Shown here: in pieces, positions 1-5,721 of the stretch
How the letters are laid out: each line of letters starts with the position of its first letter
Position numbering within the stretch: position 1 is the stretch's first letter
Source of the DNA: Nitrospira sp.
Lineage (GTDB): Bacteria; Nitrospirota; Nitrospiria; Nitrospirales; Nitrospiraceae
Direction of reading: 5' to 3'
DNA: 6,662 bases
NCBI GenBank assembly: GCA_030456405.1
Contig: JAKDNQ010000119.1
Location: forward strand, 1 to 6,662
The notes under the pieces: generated by a model
Databases searched by the model: none
What the model was told of the DNA's origin: nothing
The model's input: only the letters and a program-made list of their open reading frames with translations
Program-made: the position numbers and the translations under genes

Positions 1-321
1 CAGTGAAGCCCGAGGCGCAACCGGCACGGCATTCAACGCGAGGGTGTTTGCCACACGTTCAAACTGTGCGGCTTCACGAACAGCTTCGTCGGCAACCTGC
101 TTCACGACTCGCTCTCGGAGTGCCGGTCTAGGCATCACAGGAGCCACTGCCGAGGCCAAGGCTTCCACCACCGCCCGATAGGCTGTCGCAGCTCGACGCA
201 GGGGCAGCGATTCTCCCTGAAGTCGAACGGCAAAGGCACGGCGGTCGTCCGATTCCAAGATTCCGAGCGCATAGAGGGCGGCCTGTTCTTCTAACTCCTG
301 TGGGAGCCGTGCCTCGGTCAT
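1..321 (-). CDS. Anti-sigma factor, RskA/ChrR-like (N-terminal 107 residues; gene continues beyond the left edge)
   Basis: This partial gene probably encodes the anti-sigma factor that holds the neighbouring ECF sigma factor inactive. The ATG at 321 overlaps the sigma stop codon as ATGA, so the two are translationally coupled, the usual arrangement of a sigma/anti-sigma pair. The 107 visible residues begin MTEARLPQELEEQAALYALG and continue ILESDDRRAF, the helical N-terminal pattern of RskA and ChrR-type anti-sigma domains (a Leu/Ala-rich helix, then 'D..R.AF...L'). No HxxxCxxC zinc motif is visible, so it is not a classical zinc-binding anti-sigma domain over this stretch. Residues near 64-71 (PRPALRER) and 103-107 (PRASL) look like two copies of the 'P.P.LR.R' linker seen between the anti-sigma domain and either a cupin or a transmembrane segment. 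The C-terminal half, which would separate RskA (membrane) from ChrR (cupin) types, lies outside the window. The family call is from pattern recognition only. Confidence 0.75.
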   Translation of the reverse strand, partial: MTEARLPQELEEQAALYALGILESDDRRAFAVRLQGESLPLRRAATAYRAVVEALASAVAPVMPRPALRERVVKQVADEAVREAAQFERVANTLALNAVPVAPRASL

Positions 322-920
322 GACACCAGTCCTTCTTCATAGGGCGCGAGTGCGTCTCGTAATTTCATCATCCCTAATCGTATCCTCGTCTTGACCGTCC
401 CCAACGGCACATTGAGTTTCTCTGCGATTTCGCTTTGGCTCAATCCATAAAAATAGGCCAGCGCGATAGCCTGCCGTTGTTCTGCCGTGAGCAACGCCAA
501 GGCCTGCTGCACATACCGCCGACGCTCTTGTCCCGCCAGATCCTGTTCCGGCGTTTTGCTGTCACTCGCAAAAAACTCGATCGCATCCAGTGATTCGATT
601 CGACCTCGTTCGGCTGTCCCTACACGGTAGCGATCGATCGCTCTCGTGCGGGCGATGGTCATGAGCCAGCTTCCCGGCGTGCCTCGTGTTTCATCGTAAC
701 TATGGGCCTGGCGCCAGACCTGGGTGTAGATGTCCAACGTCACTTCTTCCGCTGCTTCACGATTGTCGAGAATCTTCAGGACCAGGCCGTAGACCCGAGG
801 ACTGGTGCGATCGTAGAGCGTGGCGAGCGCGGCCTGGTCGCCTTGGGCTGTCTGGGCAATCAGTAATCCCCATTCCTGCTCGTGGACTTGCCGCGTCGTT
901 TCCAGAGGCATCACCAACAT
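318..920 (-). CDS. ECF-type RNA polymerase sigma factor (SigK-like)
   Basis: The gene encodes a 200-residue ECF sigma factor that would direct RNA polymerase to a small regulon, probably including the divergent envelope genes (inference). Sigma region 2 spans about residues 22-100, with the core-binding and -10 recognition segment LYDRTSPRVYGLVLKILDN, then EEVTLDIYTQVWR and GSWLMTIARTRAIDRYR. Region 4 spans about 140-195: LTAEQRQAIALAYFYGLSQS followed by the helix-turn-helix EIAEKLNVPLGTVKTRIRLG. About 40 residues of charged linker lie between the two. The ATG at 920 was chosen because GGGGGAG lies 5 nt upstream on the minus strand. An in-frame GTG at 992 would add 24 residues without homology and would read through the leader hairpin. 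A second ATG at 911 is possible but worse placed. The stop codon overlaps the anti-sigma start. Translation may be gated by the hairpin at 925-959. The regulatory target is not shown by the sequence. Confidence 0.93.
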   Translation of the reverse strand: MLVMPLETTRQVHEQEWGLLIAQTAQGDQAALATLYDRTSPRVYGLVLKILDNREAAEEVTLDIYTQVWRQAHSYDETRGTPGSWLMTIARTRAIDRYRVGTAERGRIESLDAIEFFASDSKTPEQDLAGQERRRYVQQALALLTAEQRQAIALAYFYGLSQSEIAEKLNVPLGTVKTRIRLGMMKLRDALAPYEEGLVS

Positions 921-924
921 AGAG

Positions 925-959
925 TCTCCCCCATTACTTGTACGAGAGGATGGGGGAGA
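925..959 (-). promoter_or_regulatory. Leader hairpin covering the sigma factor ribosome-binding site
   Basis: A perfect 10-bp inverted repeat (TCTCCCCCAT at 925-934, ATGGGGGAGA at 950-959 on the plus strand) encloses a 15-nt spacer. In the leftward transcript the arm nearer the gene contains GGGGGAG, the only good Shine-Dalgarno for the ATG at 920, so folding would bury it. There is no U-tract after the stem in either direction, so an intrinsic terminator is unlikely. A DNA operator for a dimeric repressor is the main alternative. The repeat is seen directly; the translational role is inferred. Confidence 0.6.
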
Positions 960-1006
960 TTGGATTTCTCGTTTTGATATTTTTTTCTCCACCTTTGGGA
1001 GATCGA

Positions 1007-1036
1007 ACTATAGCACCGGGTGAAACGACGCGACAA
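1007..1036 (-). promoter_or_regulatory. Candidate sigma-70-type promoter for the sigma/anti-sigma genes
   Basis: Read on the minus strand, TTGTCG (1036-1031) and TATAGT (1012-1007) are separated by 18 nt, matching the -35 and -10 consensus at 4 of 6 and 5 of 6 bases. A transcript starting near position 1000 would have a leader of about 80 nt that contains the whole hairpin. The match is by eye, and autoregulation by the ECF sigma itself from another site is not excluded. Confidence 0.35.
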
Positions 1037-1103
1037 GGAGCAAGGGGATAAATCCAAACACGTACACCCTTCGTAGTAGGAAGCAGGTCGAGATAGTGTG
1101 TCG

Positions 1104-1132
1104 TTCACATTCAACTTTCATTCACCAGGAGG
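1104..1132 (+). promoter_or_regulatory. TTCA-rich direct repeats and strong ribosome site before the globin gene
   Basis: CATTCA occurs at 1108-1113 and again at 1119-1124, an 11-nt period close to one helical turn, flanked by TTCAC at 1104-1108 and 1121-1125. AGGAGG at 1127-1132 then sits 7 nt before the ATG at 1140 and fixes that start. The repeats could be regulator half-sites or chance. No convincing -35/-10 pair for the rightward transcript was found in the divergent region. Confidence 0.3.
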
Positions 1133-1139
1133 CAGAGCC

Positions 1140-1631
1140 ATGAAGACCAGAATCGCATCGTACCTCATTCTCAGTGGATTGGCGCTCGGCGTCACGGGCT
1201 GTAACACCATGGAGTCGACGTCCGGTTCCACGATGTCCAAATCGACGGCCATGGCGGACAAGCCGCTCTACGATCGTTTGGGCGGCAAACCGGCGATCAC
1301 CGCTGTCGTGGATGACTTTGTCGGGCGCGTCGCCGCCGACAACCGCATCAACGGCAAGTTCGCCAACACCGACATTCCCCGCTTGAAGATGCTGTTGGTA
1401 GAACAGATCTGCCAGGCCTCAGGCGGTCCCTGCACCTACAGCGGCCGCAGCATGAAGGCCACCCACACCGGCATGGGCGTCAGCAGTAGCGATTTCGATG
1501 CGCTGGTCGGCGATCTCGTTACCACATTGAATAAGTTCAAGGTTCCGGAGCGCGAGAAAAGCGAATTGCTCGGCGCGCTTGGTCCGATGAAGGGCGATAT
1601 CGTCGAAAAGCCGATGGCTTCGATGCACTGA
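1140..1631 (+). CDS. Lipid-anchored group 1 truncated haemoglobin
   Basis: The product is a 163-residue lipoprotein with a truncated-haemoglobin domain, predicted to bind haem on the periplasmic side of an envelope membrane. Residues 1-20 are a signal peptide ending VTG-C, with Cys21 as the lipidated residue. A Ser/Thr-rich spacer (22-40) follows. The globin fold starts at LYDRLGGKPAITAVVDDFVG (43-62) and runs to about residue 155. His109, in MKATHTGMG, aligns with the proximal haem ligand of group 1 truncated globins. Against cyanobacterial GlbN the usual B10 Tyr appears to be Val61, and the polar distal helix-E positions appear to be Leu-rich (KMLLVEQIC), so the distal pocket looks non-polar. 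Cys91 and Cys98 (QICQASGGPC) could form a disulphide. The start at 1140 is supported by AGGAGG 7 nt upstream; the in-frame ATG at 1098 has no such site and would destroy the signal peptide. It is first of three rightward genes and divergent from the sigma factor. Oxygen storage, NO chemistry and ligand sensing are all possible. Confidence 0.88.
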   Translation: MKTRIASYLILSGLALGVTGCNTMESTSGSTMSKSTAMADKPLYDRLGGKPAITAVVDDFVGRVAADNRINGKFANTDIPRLKMLLVEQICQASGGPCTYSGRSMKATHTGMGVSSSDFDALVGDLVTTLNKFKVPEREKSELLGALGPMKGDIVEKPMASMH

Positions 1632-1704
1632 CAGGTCTTCACGACAATCGAGAGCAGCATGCTCGTATCGGTCGTATGACGCATTGTTCTCTGAGGAGGT
1701 ATCT

Positions 1705-1929
1705 ATGAAATCTCCCGTACTATCGGCTCTGGGTCTCGCGCTCGCGGTCGGCATCGTGGCCGGTTGCAGCGGGAGCGATAACACACCTATCGTGTCCACT
1801 GGGCCACCGACGGCCGCGGTAGAGGAAGACCAGCGCACCCCGCAATCGGACGCCCTGACAGACGCTGAGGTCAGCCTGGTGAATCAAGCCAACGCTGAGC
1901 CTGTGCCCGCACAAAAACCAGACCTGTAA
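1705..1929 (+). CDS. Small lipoprotein of unknown function (74 residues)
   Basis: I do not recognise this protein. It starts with a clear lipoprotein signal: MKSPVLSALGLALAVGIVAG, then Cys21 in the lipobox VAGC, followed by SGSD. The mature part is only 54 residues, rich in Pro, Thr, Ala and acidic residues, with no predicted fold beyond a short possible helix at LTDAEVSLVNQANAE (51-65). Asp24-Asn26 just behind the lipidated Cys gives no clear inner- or outer-membrane sorting signal. GAGGAGG about 5 nt upstream of the ATG at 1705 sets the start; the in-frame TTG at 1684 is rejected. It lies 73 nt after the globin gene and 45 nt before the DUF4331 gene, all in one direction, so it is probably cotranscribed and may be an accessory subunit of one of them. 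The gene call rests on the signal, the ribosome site and the spacing, not on homology. Confidence 0.75.
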   Translation: MKSPVLSALGLALAVGIVAGCSGSDNTPIVSTGPPTAAVEEDQRTPQSDALTDAEVSLVNQANAEPVPAQKPDL

Positions 1930-1953
1930 CCAGGTGCCGCCTTCGACGGCGGC
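1922..1953 (+). promoter_or_regulatory. Two adjacent small hairpins between the lipoprotein and DUF4331 genes
   Basis: ACCTG (1922-1926) pairs with CAGGT (1931-1935) around the lipoprotein stop codon. GCCGCC (1936-1941) pairs with GGCGGC (1948-1953) around a 6-nt loop. Neither is followed by a U-tract, so termination is unlikely. They might moderate readthrough or protect a processed mRNA end before the DUF4331 gene, whose AGGAGG at 1964-1969 remains free. Confidence 0.3.
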
Positions 1954-1974
1954 GTTGTTCACAAGGAGGCGACC

Positions 1975-3468
1975 ATGTCGAGACAGATTCGAACACTCAC
2001 GCTAGCGATACTGGCGCTGCTCATCAGTGCGCCGGTCTTCGCCGCAAGCCATCGCGAGGCTCCGCTGATCGCGAACGACCCTGCAGCAGACATCACCGAC
2101 TTTTACATTTTCCGAAGCTGGCAGGATTCAGACAAGGCCATTTTGATTATGAATGTGATTCCGAGTCAGGAGCCGGGATCTGGTCCCAATTATTTCAATT
2201 TCGCCGACGACGTGCTCTACGAGATCCACATCGATAACAACAAGAACAACATTGCAGCGAACATTACCTATCAAATTCGCTTCAAGACCGAGATCAGGCC
2301 ACCAGGGAATGTATTTCCCTTGGCCTATGTCGCGCTGCCGCCGATCACGGCACTCAGCGGCTCAGGGTCTGAGGGATTACTGGTTCGGCAGAGCTATACG
2401 GTGACGGAAGTGCGCTACGGCCAACGGCCCAAAGACCTGGGCGCCGGCCCGATGTTCGCGGTGCCGTCGAACGTCGGGATTCGCACCACGCCGAACTATG
2501 AGCAACTGGCGGCCAAGGGGATCTTTCCCTTGAAGAATGGCGGGCGGGTGTTCGCCGGTCAGCGGGATGAGACGTTCTATATCGATCTCGGAGGAACGTT
2601 CGACACATTGAACCTCCACATATCCCCAATCCTTTCCGCAGCCGATGATGCGAATGATGCAACGATCGTCGGCGCGCCACAAGCCGGCACAGCAGACACC
2701 TTCAGCGGTTTCAACGTCAACACCATTGCGCTCGAAATTCCGATCAGTGACCTGATGGGTCCGAACGGCAACAAGGTGATCGGCGCCTATGCCACGACGA
2801 GCCGTCCCAAGGTCACAGTGATCAGAAATAGCGGCGATCGGGACAATTCATCCCGGTTTGTCCAAGTGGCGCGGATGGGCAATCCGTTGGTCAACGAATT
2901 GATCATCGCGACAAATATGAAGGATCGATGGAACGCGACGGATGCGGAAGAGGAAGCGGATTTCGTCCCGTTCTACTGCAACTCGGCGCTCGCGACTGCG
3001 TTGAATCTCGTGTTCGGAACCCCTTTCCCGACGACCAATCGGGAAGATCTGATCAATGCGCTGCTGCGTTACAGCCCTGGCCCGCCGGTCTGTGGAGGAG
3101 GCAAGAGCAACGAGACCTTGGCGGACTTCGTGCGGGTGGACTTGAATGTGCCTCCAACGGCAGCAGACAGTCAGAGACGGCTGGGGCCTCTCGCTCATGA
3201 CCAGAGTGGGAACGCGACTCCCGACAACGCGGGCTGGCCGAACGGACGCCGGCCGAACGACGACGTCACGGATGTCGCCTTGCGAGTCGTCGGTGGCATT
3301 TTGACTAACCCCGCTACTCCCAACCTGGGAGACGGAGTGAACTTCAATATCGGCTCGGTGGGGGGAAGCAAAACCGCCAACGGTATTGCCACGGCCTTCC
3401 CTTTCCTTCCGACACCGTTCGACGGACGGGATCGTCGCCATATCGATCCAGGAGAGTCACTCAACTAG
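1975..3468 (+). CDS. Secreted DUF4331 domain protein
   Basis: This 497-residue exported protein belongs to the DUF4331 family, whose biochemical function is, to my knowledge, not established. The N-terminus is a Sec signal peptide with hydrophobic core LTLAILALLISA and a favourable cleavage site after VFA (residue 23), giving a mature start Ala-Ser-His-Arg-Glu. The family hallmark SHREAPLIANDPAADITDFY follows at once (25-44). The body is beta-rich, with segments such as LYEIHIDNN (81-89), YIDLGGTFDTLNLH (202-215) and the block FSGFNVNTIALEIPISDLMG (243-262), which is characteristic of the family. The C-terminal block AGWPNGRRPNDDVTDVALRV (419-438) is also typical. Cys335 and Cys373 are the only cysteines and could form a disulphide. 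Length is in the usual family range and the gene looks intact. AGGAGG 5 nt before the ATG at 1975 supports the start. The gene sits last in the globin cluster and is followed by a strong hairpin. The short distance to an ECF sigma pair suggests regulated expression. Confidence 0.93.
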   Translation: MSRQIRTLTLAILALLISAPVFAASHREAPLIANDPAADITDFYIFRSWQDSDKAILIMNVIPSQEPGSGPNYFNFADDVLYEIHIDNNKNNIAANITYQIRFKTEIRPPGNVFPLAYVALPPITALSGSGSEGLLVRQSYTVTEVRYGQRPKDLGAGPMFAVPSNVGIRTTPNYEQLAAKGIFPLKNGGRVFAGQRDETFYIDLGGTFDTLNLHISPILSAADDANDATIVGAPQAGTADTFSGFNVNTIALEIPISDLMGPNGNKVIGAYATTSRPKVTVIRNSGDRDNSSRFVQVARMGNPLVNELIIATNMKDRWNATDAEEEADFVPFYCNSALATALNLVFGTPFPTTNREDLINALLRYSPGPPVCGGGKSNETLADFVRVDLNVPPTAADSQRRLGPLAHDQSGNATPDNAGWPNGRRPNDDVTDVALRVVGGILTNPATPNLGDGVNFNIGSVGGSKTANGIATAFPFLPTPFDGRDRRHIDPGESLN

Positions 3469-3479
3469 CAGGCGCCACA

Positions 3480-3516
3480 GGGGGGGTGTCGCGCATACGC
3501 ATGACACCCCCCTTGT
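3480..3516 (+). terminator. Strong intrinsic-terminator-like hairpin after the DUF4331 gene
   Basis: GGGGGGTGTC (3481-3490) pairs perfectly with GACACCCCCC (3503-3512), and GCG (3491-3493) with CGC (3498-3500) extends the stem past a 2-nt bulge. TTGTT follows, a short and imperfect U-tract. It begins 12 nt after the DUF4331 stop and would end or weaken that transcript, with partial readthrough possible into the TonB gene 43 nt further on. Confidence 0.72.
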
Positions 3517-3558
3517 TGAGGGCGCGACTCGCTGAGCACCACAACCGAGAGTGCAGAC

Positions 3559-4518
3559 ATGCAGTGTAGAAATGTTCAATGGAGCCGGATCGAGGGATGG
3601 GGGTTCTCGCTGATCCTCCACGGAATCCTCTTGAGTGCGATTTTGCCAAGCTTCCTTCATCTTTCCATGCCTATCCATCCTGAACCTTTTCAGTGGAACG
3701 TAACCCTCGTCGAATTACCGCAACAGGCGACCGTTGTCGATCCGACCAGCGATACTGTCTCCGCAAATGAGCTTCCCCAAACTGGTGAAGTCAGCGAGCG
3801 AACACGCGCGCCGCTGATGCAGGACCTCTCCTCCCCCGCTTCAGGACCGACGAACGAAATTACTGAGACGATTCAGGCACCCAACAATGTCGGACAGAAG
3901 CCAGCCGCCCTAGCGCCGACTAGTTCTGCGCCAGCCCGGGAAGAGGCGTCACAACCTGCACCTTCCATTACAGACCCCACACCAGCTATCCAAGACACCC
4001 TGCCCGTACAACAAGACGCCACGGGACATCCTGAATCGATCGCGGGCACAACACCGGCCGTAAGAGAGCCTTCCGCACCTACCGCAACGTCGGTGGGGCA
4101 AGAAATCCAGACGCCGCCAGCCCCATCCGTGACCGATGTTGCCATGGCGCCAGTTCCGGCTCAGGAGCCGTCGCAAGCGCCGCTCTCTTCGGCTCCACCA
4201 ATAGAATCAAGCCGATTCTCTGCGCCACCAATGGATTACACCTGGCTCCAACGTGCCGTATCCCGTCGACTGGAGGAACTGAAGCGGTCGTCGCGGCCAT
4301 CCCTTGACGATTCAAGTCCGCTCAAAGTCCTAGTCAAAGCCGTCGTCTCCAATACGGGAGAGTTGATGGAGGCCGAAGTGCTGAAGAGTTCCGGATTGAA
4401 TCGGATAGACCAGGAAGCCATAACCCTTGTGCAGCGTGCGTTCCCAATGCCGCTCGATCACACCTTAGATCGTCAACAGATCGTGATGCGCATCCCCATC
4501 ACCTATTCGCGCGACTAA
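3559..4518 (+). CDS. TonB-family energy transducer
   Basis: This 319-residue protein has the three-part layout of TonB, which couples the inner-membrane proton gradient (through ExbB/ExbD) to outer-membrane receptors. A single N-terminal membrane segment (about 14-36, GWGFSLILHGILLSAILPSF) contains Ser17 and His21 in SxxxH spacing, as in the transmembrane helix of Escherichia coli TonB, where the His is essential. Residues about 55-222 form a Pro/Ala/Ser/Thr/Gln-rich low-complexity spacer for crossing the periplasm. Residues about 227-319 form the TonB C-terminal domain, with VLVKAVVSNTGELMEAEVLK followed by SSGLNRIDQEAITLVQRAFP. The usual Tyr-Pro before the first strand is not obvious; Arg-Pro occurs near 246. 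No ExbB, ExbD or TonB-dependent receptor lies in the window, so these must be supplied elsewhere. The ribosome site is weak (GAGAG about 8 nt upstream), but no better in-frame start retains the membrane segment. The gene is followed after 9 nt by the TPR gene. A TonB-like structural relative with another partner is possible. Confidence 0.88.
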   Translation: MQCRNVQWSRIEGWGFSLILHGILLSAILPSFLHLSMPIHPEPFQWNVTLVELPQQATVVDPTSDTVSANELPQTGEVSERTRAPLMQDLSSPASGPTNEITETIQAPNNVGQKPAALAPTSSAPAREEASQPAPSITDPTPAIQDTLPVQQDATGHPESIAGTTPAVREPSAPTATSVGQEIQTPPAPSVTDVAMAPVPAQEPSQAPLSSAPPIESSRFSAPPMDYTWLQRAVSRRLEELKRSSRPSLDDSSPLKVLVKAVVSNTGELMEAEVLKSSGLNRIDQEAITLVQRAFPMPLDHTLDRQQIVMRIPITYSRD

Positions 4519-4527
4519 CAGCATGCC

Positions 4528-5721
4528 ATGAATGGGATACGAATACTGGGCCGACTGATTGCAATGGGATGGCTCGCACTGAGCGCCCCTTCAATGGCAT
4601 CCGGTGAACCCTTCCTCCCTCAACGTGACGACCAAGTCCTTGAACGGCTCACGGTCAAGGCTACCGATCCAGTTGCGCGGGAGATCAAAGCGATGCGCGT
4701 AAACCTTGCGCATGACCCACAGAATGTGGATGTGGCTGTCTCTCTCGCAACAAAGCTCATCGAACAGTCACGATCGGAAGGAGATCCGAGGTTTCTCGGT
4801 CAAGCGCAAGCGGTTTTGGTTCCCTGGTTGAATCACCCGACACCCCCATCGTCCACGCTCTTGTTGCGGGCCATGATCCGTCAACATGCCCATGAGTTCG
4901 ATCTCGCCCTCGCCGATCTCGATGCTGTCTTGAGCCTGCAACCTGCAAATGCCCAAGCTTGGCTCACGAGAGCATCGATCTATCAGGTTCAGGGACGATA
5001 CGAAGAAGCTCGACGCTCCTGCCAGCCACTGCTTCGCCTGGCAGGACGGCATGTCGCACTCGCCTGTTTGGGTGACGTGGCCGGCCTGAACGGCCAGTCA
5101 GCCGCAAGCATCGAGATGCTGACCTCGAGCCTGGAGCATCCAGGGATCTCAGCCCGTGAACGGCTTTGGATTCTGACCATCTTGGCAGAGATGGCCGCGC
5201 GTACAGGAGACGTAAAAGCCGCAGAGAAACACTTTCTCGAGGCGCAACGCCTCGGCGTGAGGGATCACTATCTCTTAGGCGCCTATGCCGACTTTCTTCT
5301 CGACCAAGAACGCGCGCCTGAGGTCATCACGCTCTTGCAACGTGAGACCAGAGCCGACGGATTGCTCTTGCGCCTGACGCTGGCAGAGCAGGCGCTTCAC
5401 TTGCCCGCCTCGAAGGACCATACGGCCGAGCTCGGAGCCCGCTTTGCCGCCGGTCGAGAACGAGGCGGCCGCGTGCATGTAAGAGAGGAGGCGCGCTTCA
5501 CCCTCGCGCTGCAGCACGATCCACGGGCAGCACTCACCCTCGCGCTAGCCAATTGGGCAATCCAAAAAGAACCCTGGGACGCGCGGCTTCTGCTCGAAAC
5601 CGCGCTGGCCGCCGGTAGCCGACAGGCAGCGAGACCGGTCATCGCATGGTTTCACACTAATCATGTAGAAGACACGCGGCTCCAACAACTGGTTGCGCAG
5701 TTTCCGAAGGAACAATCCTGA
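4528..5721 (+). CDS. Secreted tetratricopeptide-repeat protein
   Basis: This 397-residue protein has a signal peptide (Arg5 and Arg9, core LIAMGWLALSA, likely cleavage after SMA at residue 24) and a mature region that is almost all alpha-helical. TPR-like helix pairs can be seen at about 109-141 (LRAMIRQHAHEFDLALADLD), 142-175 (AWLTRASIYQVQGRYEEARR) and 209-242 (LAEMAARTGDVKAAEKHFLE), with a degenerate pair near 323-362. Such repeats bind partner proteins, so the likely role is a periplasmic scaffold for the products of the neighbouring genes. Cys165 and Cys180 lie in adjacent helices and might form a disulphide. The start lacks a good Shine-Dalgarno and begins 9 nt after the TonB stop, so coupled translation is likely. 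Its stop shares one base with the start of the HupE/UreJ gene (TGATG). TPR genes directly before HupE/UreJ genes are, from memory, a recurring pair in other bacteria. The partner is not evident from sequence. Confidence 0.85.
   Translation: MNGIRILGRLIAMGWLALSAPSMASGEPFLPQRDDQVLERLTVKATDPVAREIKAMRVNLAHDPQNVDVAVSLATKLIEQSRSEGDPRFLGQAQAVLVPWLNHPTPPSSTLLLRAMIRQHAHEFDLALADLDAVLSLQPANAQAWLTRASIYQVQGRYEEARRSCQPLLRLAGRHVALACLGDVAGLNGQSAASIEMLTSSLEHPGISARERLWILTILAEMAARTGDVKAAEKHFLEAQRLGVRDHYLLGAYADFLLDQERAPEVITLLQRETRADGLLLRLTLAEQALHLPASKDHTAELGARFAAGRERGGRVHVREEARFTLALQHDPRAALTLALANWAIQKEPWDARLLLETALAAGSRQAARPVIAWFHTNHVEDTRLQQLVAQFPKEQS

Noticed and set aside
921..992. Longer sigma factor starting at an in-frame GTG at 992
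   Set aside because: The extra 24 residues look non-homologous and would translate through the leader hairpin; the ATG at 920 has a strong Shine-Dalgarno.
1046..1055. Small palindrome GGATAAATCC in the divergent region
   Set aside because: Four-base arms are expected by chance, and there is no second copy to suggest an operator.
1098..1139. Longer globin starting at an ATG at 1098
   Set aside because: It would place 14 residues before the lipoprotein signal and ignores the AGGAGG 7 nt before the ATG at 1140.
1642..1674. Possible terminator between the globin and lipoprotein genes
   Set aside because: GAGCA/TGCTC is only a 5-bp stem, the outer CGAC/GTCG pairing is separated by a large internal loop, and no U-tract follows.
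1419..1838. A 139-residue open frame on the minus strand across the globin and lipoprotein genes
   Set aside because: It is antisense to two well-supported genes, has no recognisable domain and has a biased composition typical of a shadow frame.
2848..3441. A 197-residue open frame on the minus strand inside the DUF4331 gene
   Set aside because: It is Arg/Val-rich without any domain and is fully explained by the conserved coding frame on the plus strand.
3873..4176. Open frames on the minus strand opposite the TonB linker
   Set aside because: They arise from the Pro/Ala-rich low-complexity codons of the plus-strand gene and show no ribosome site or domain.
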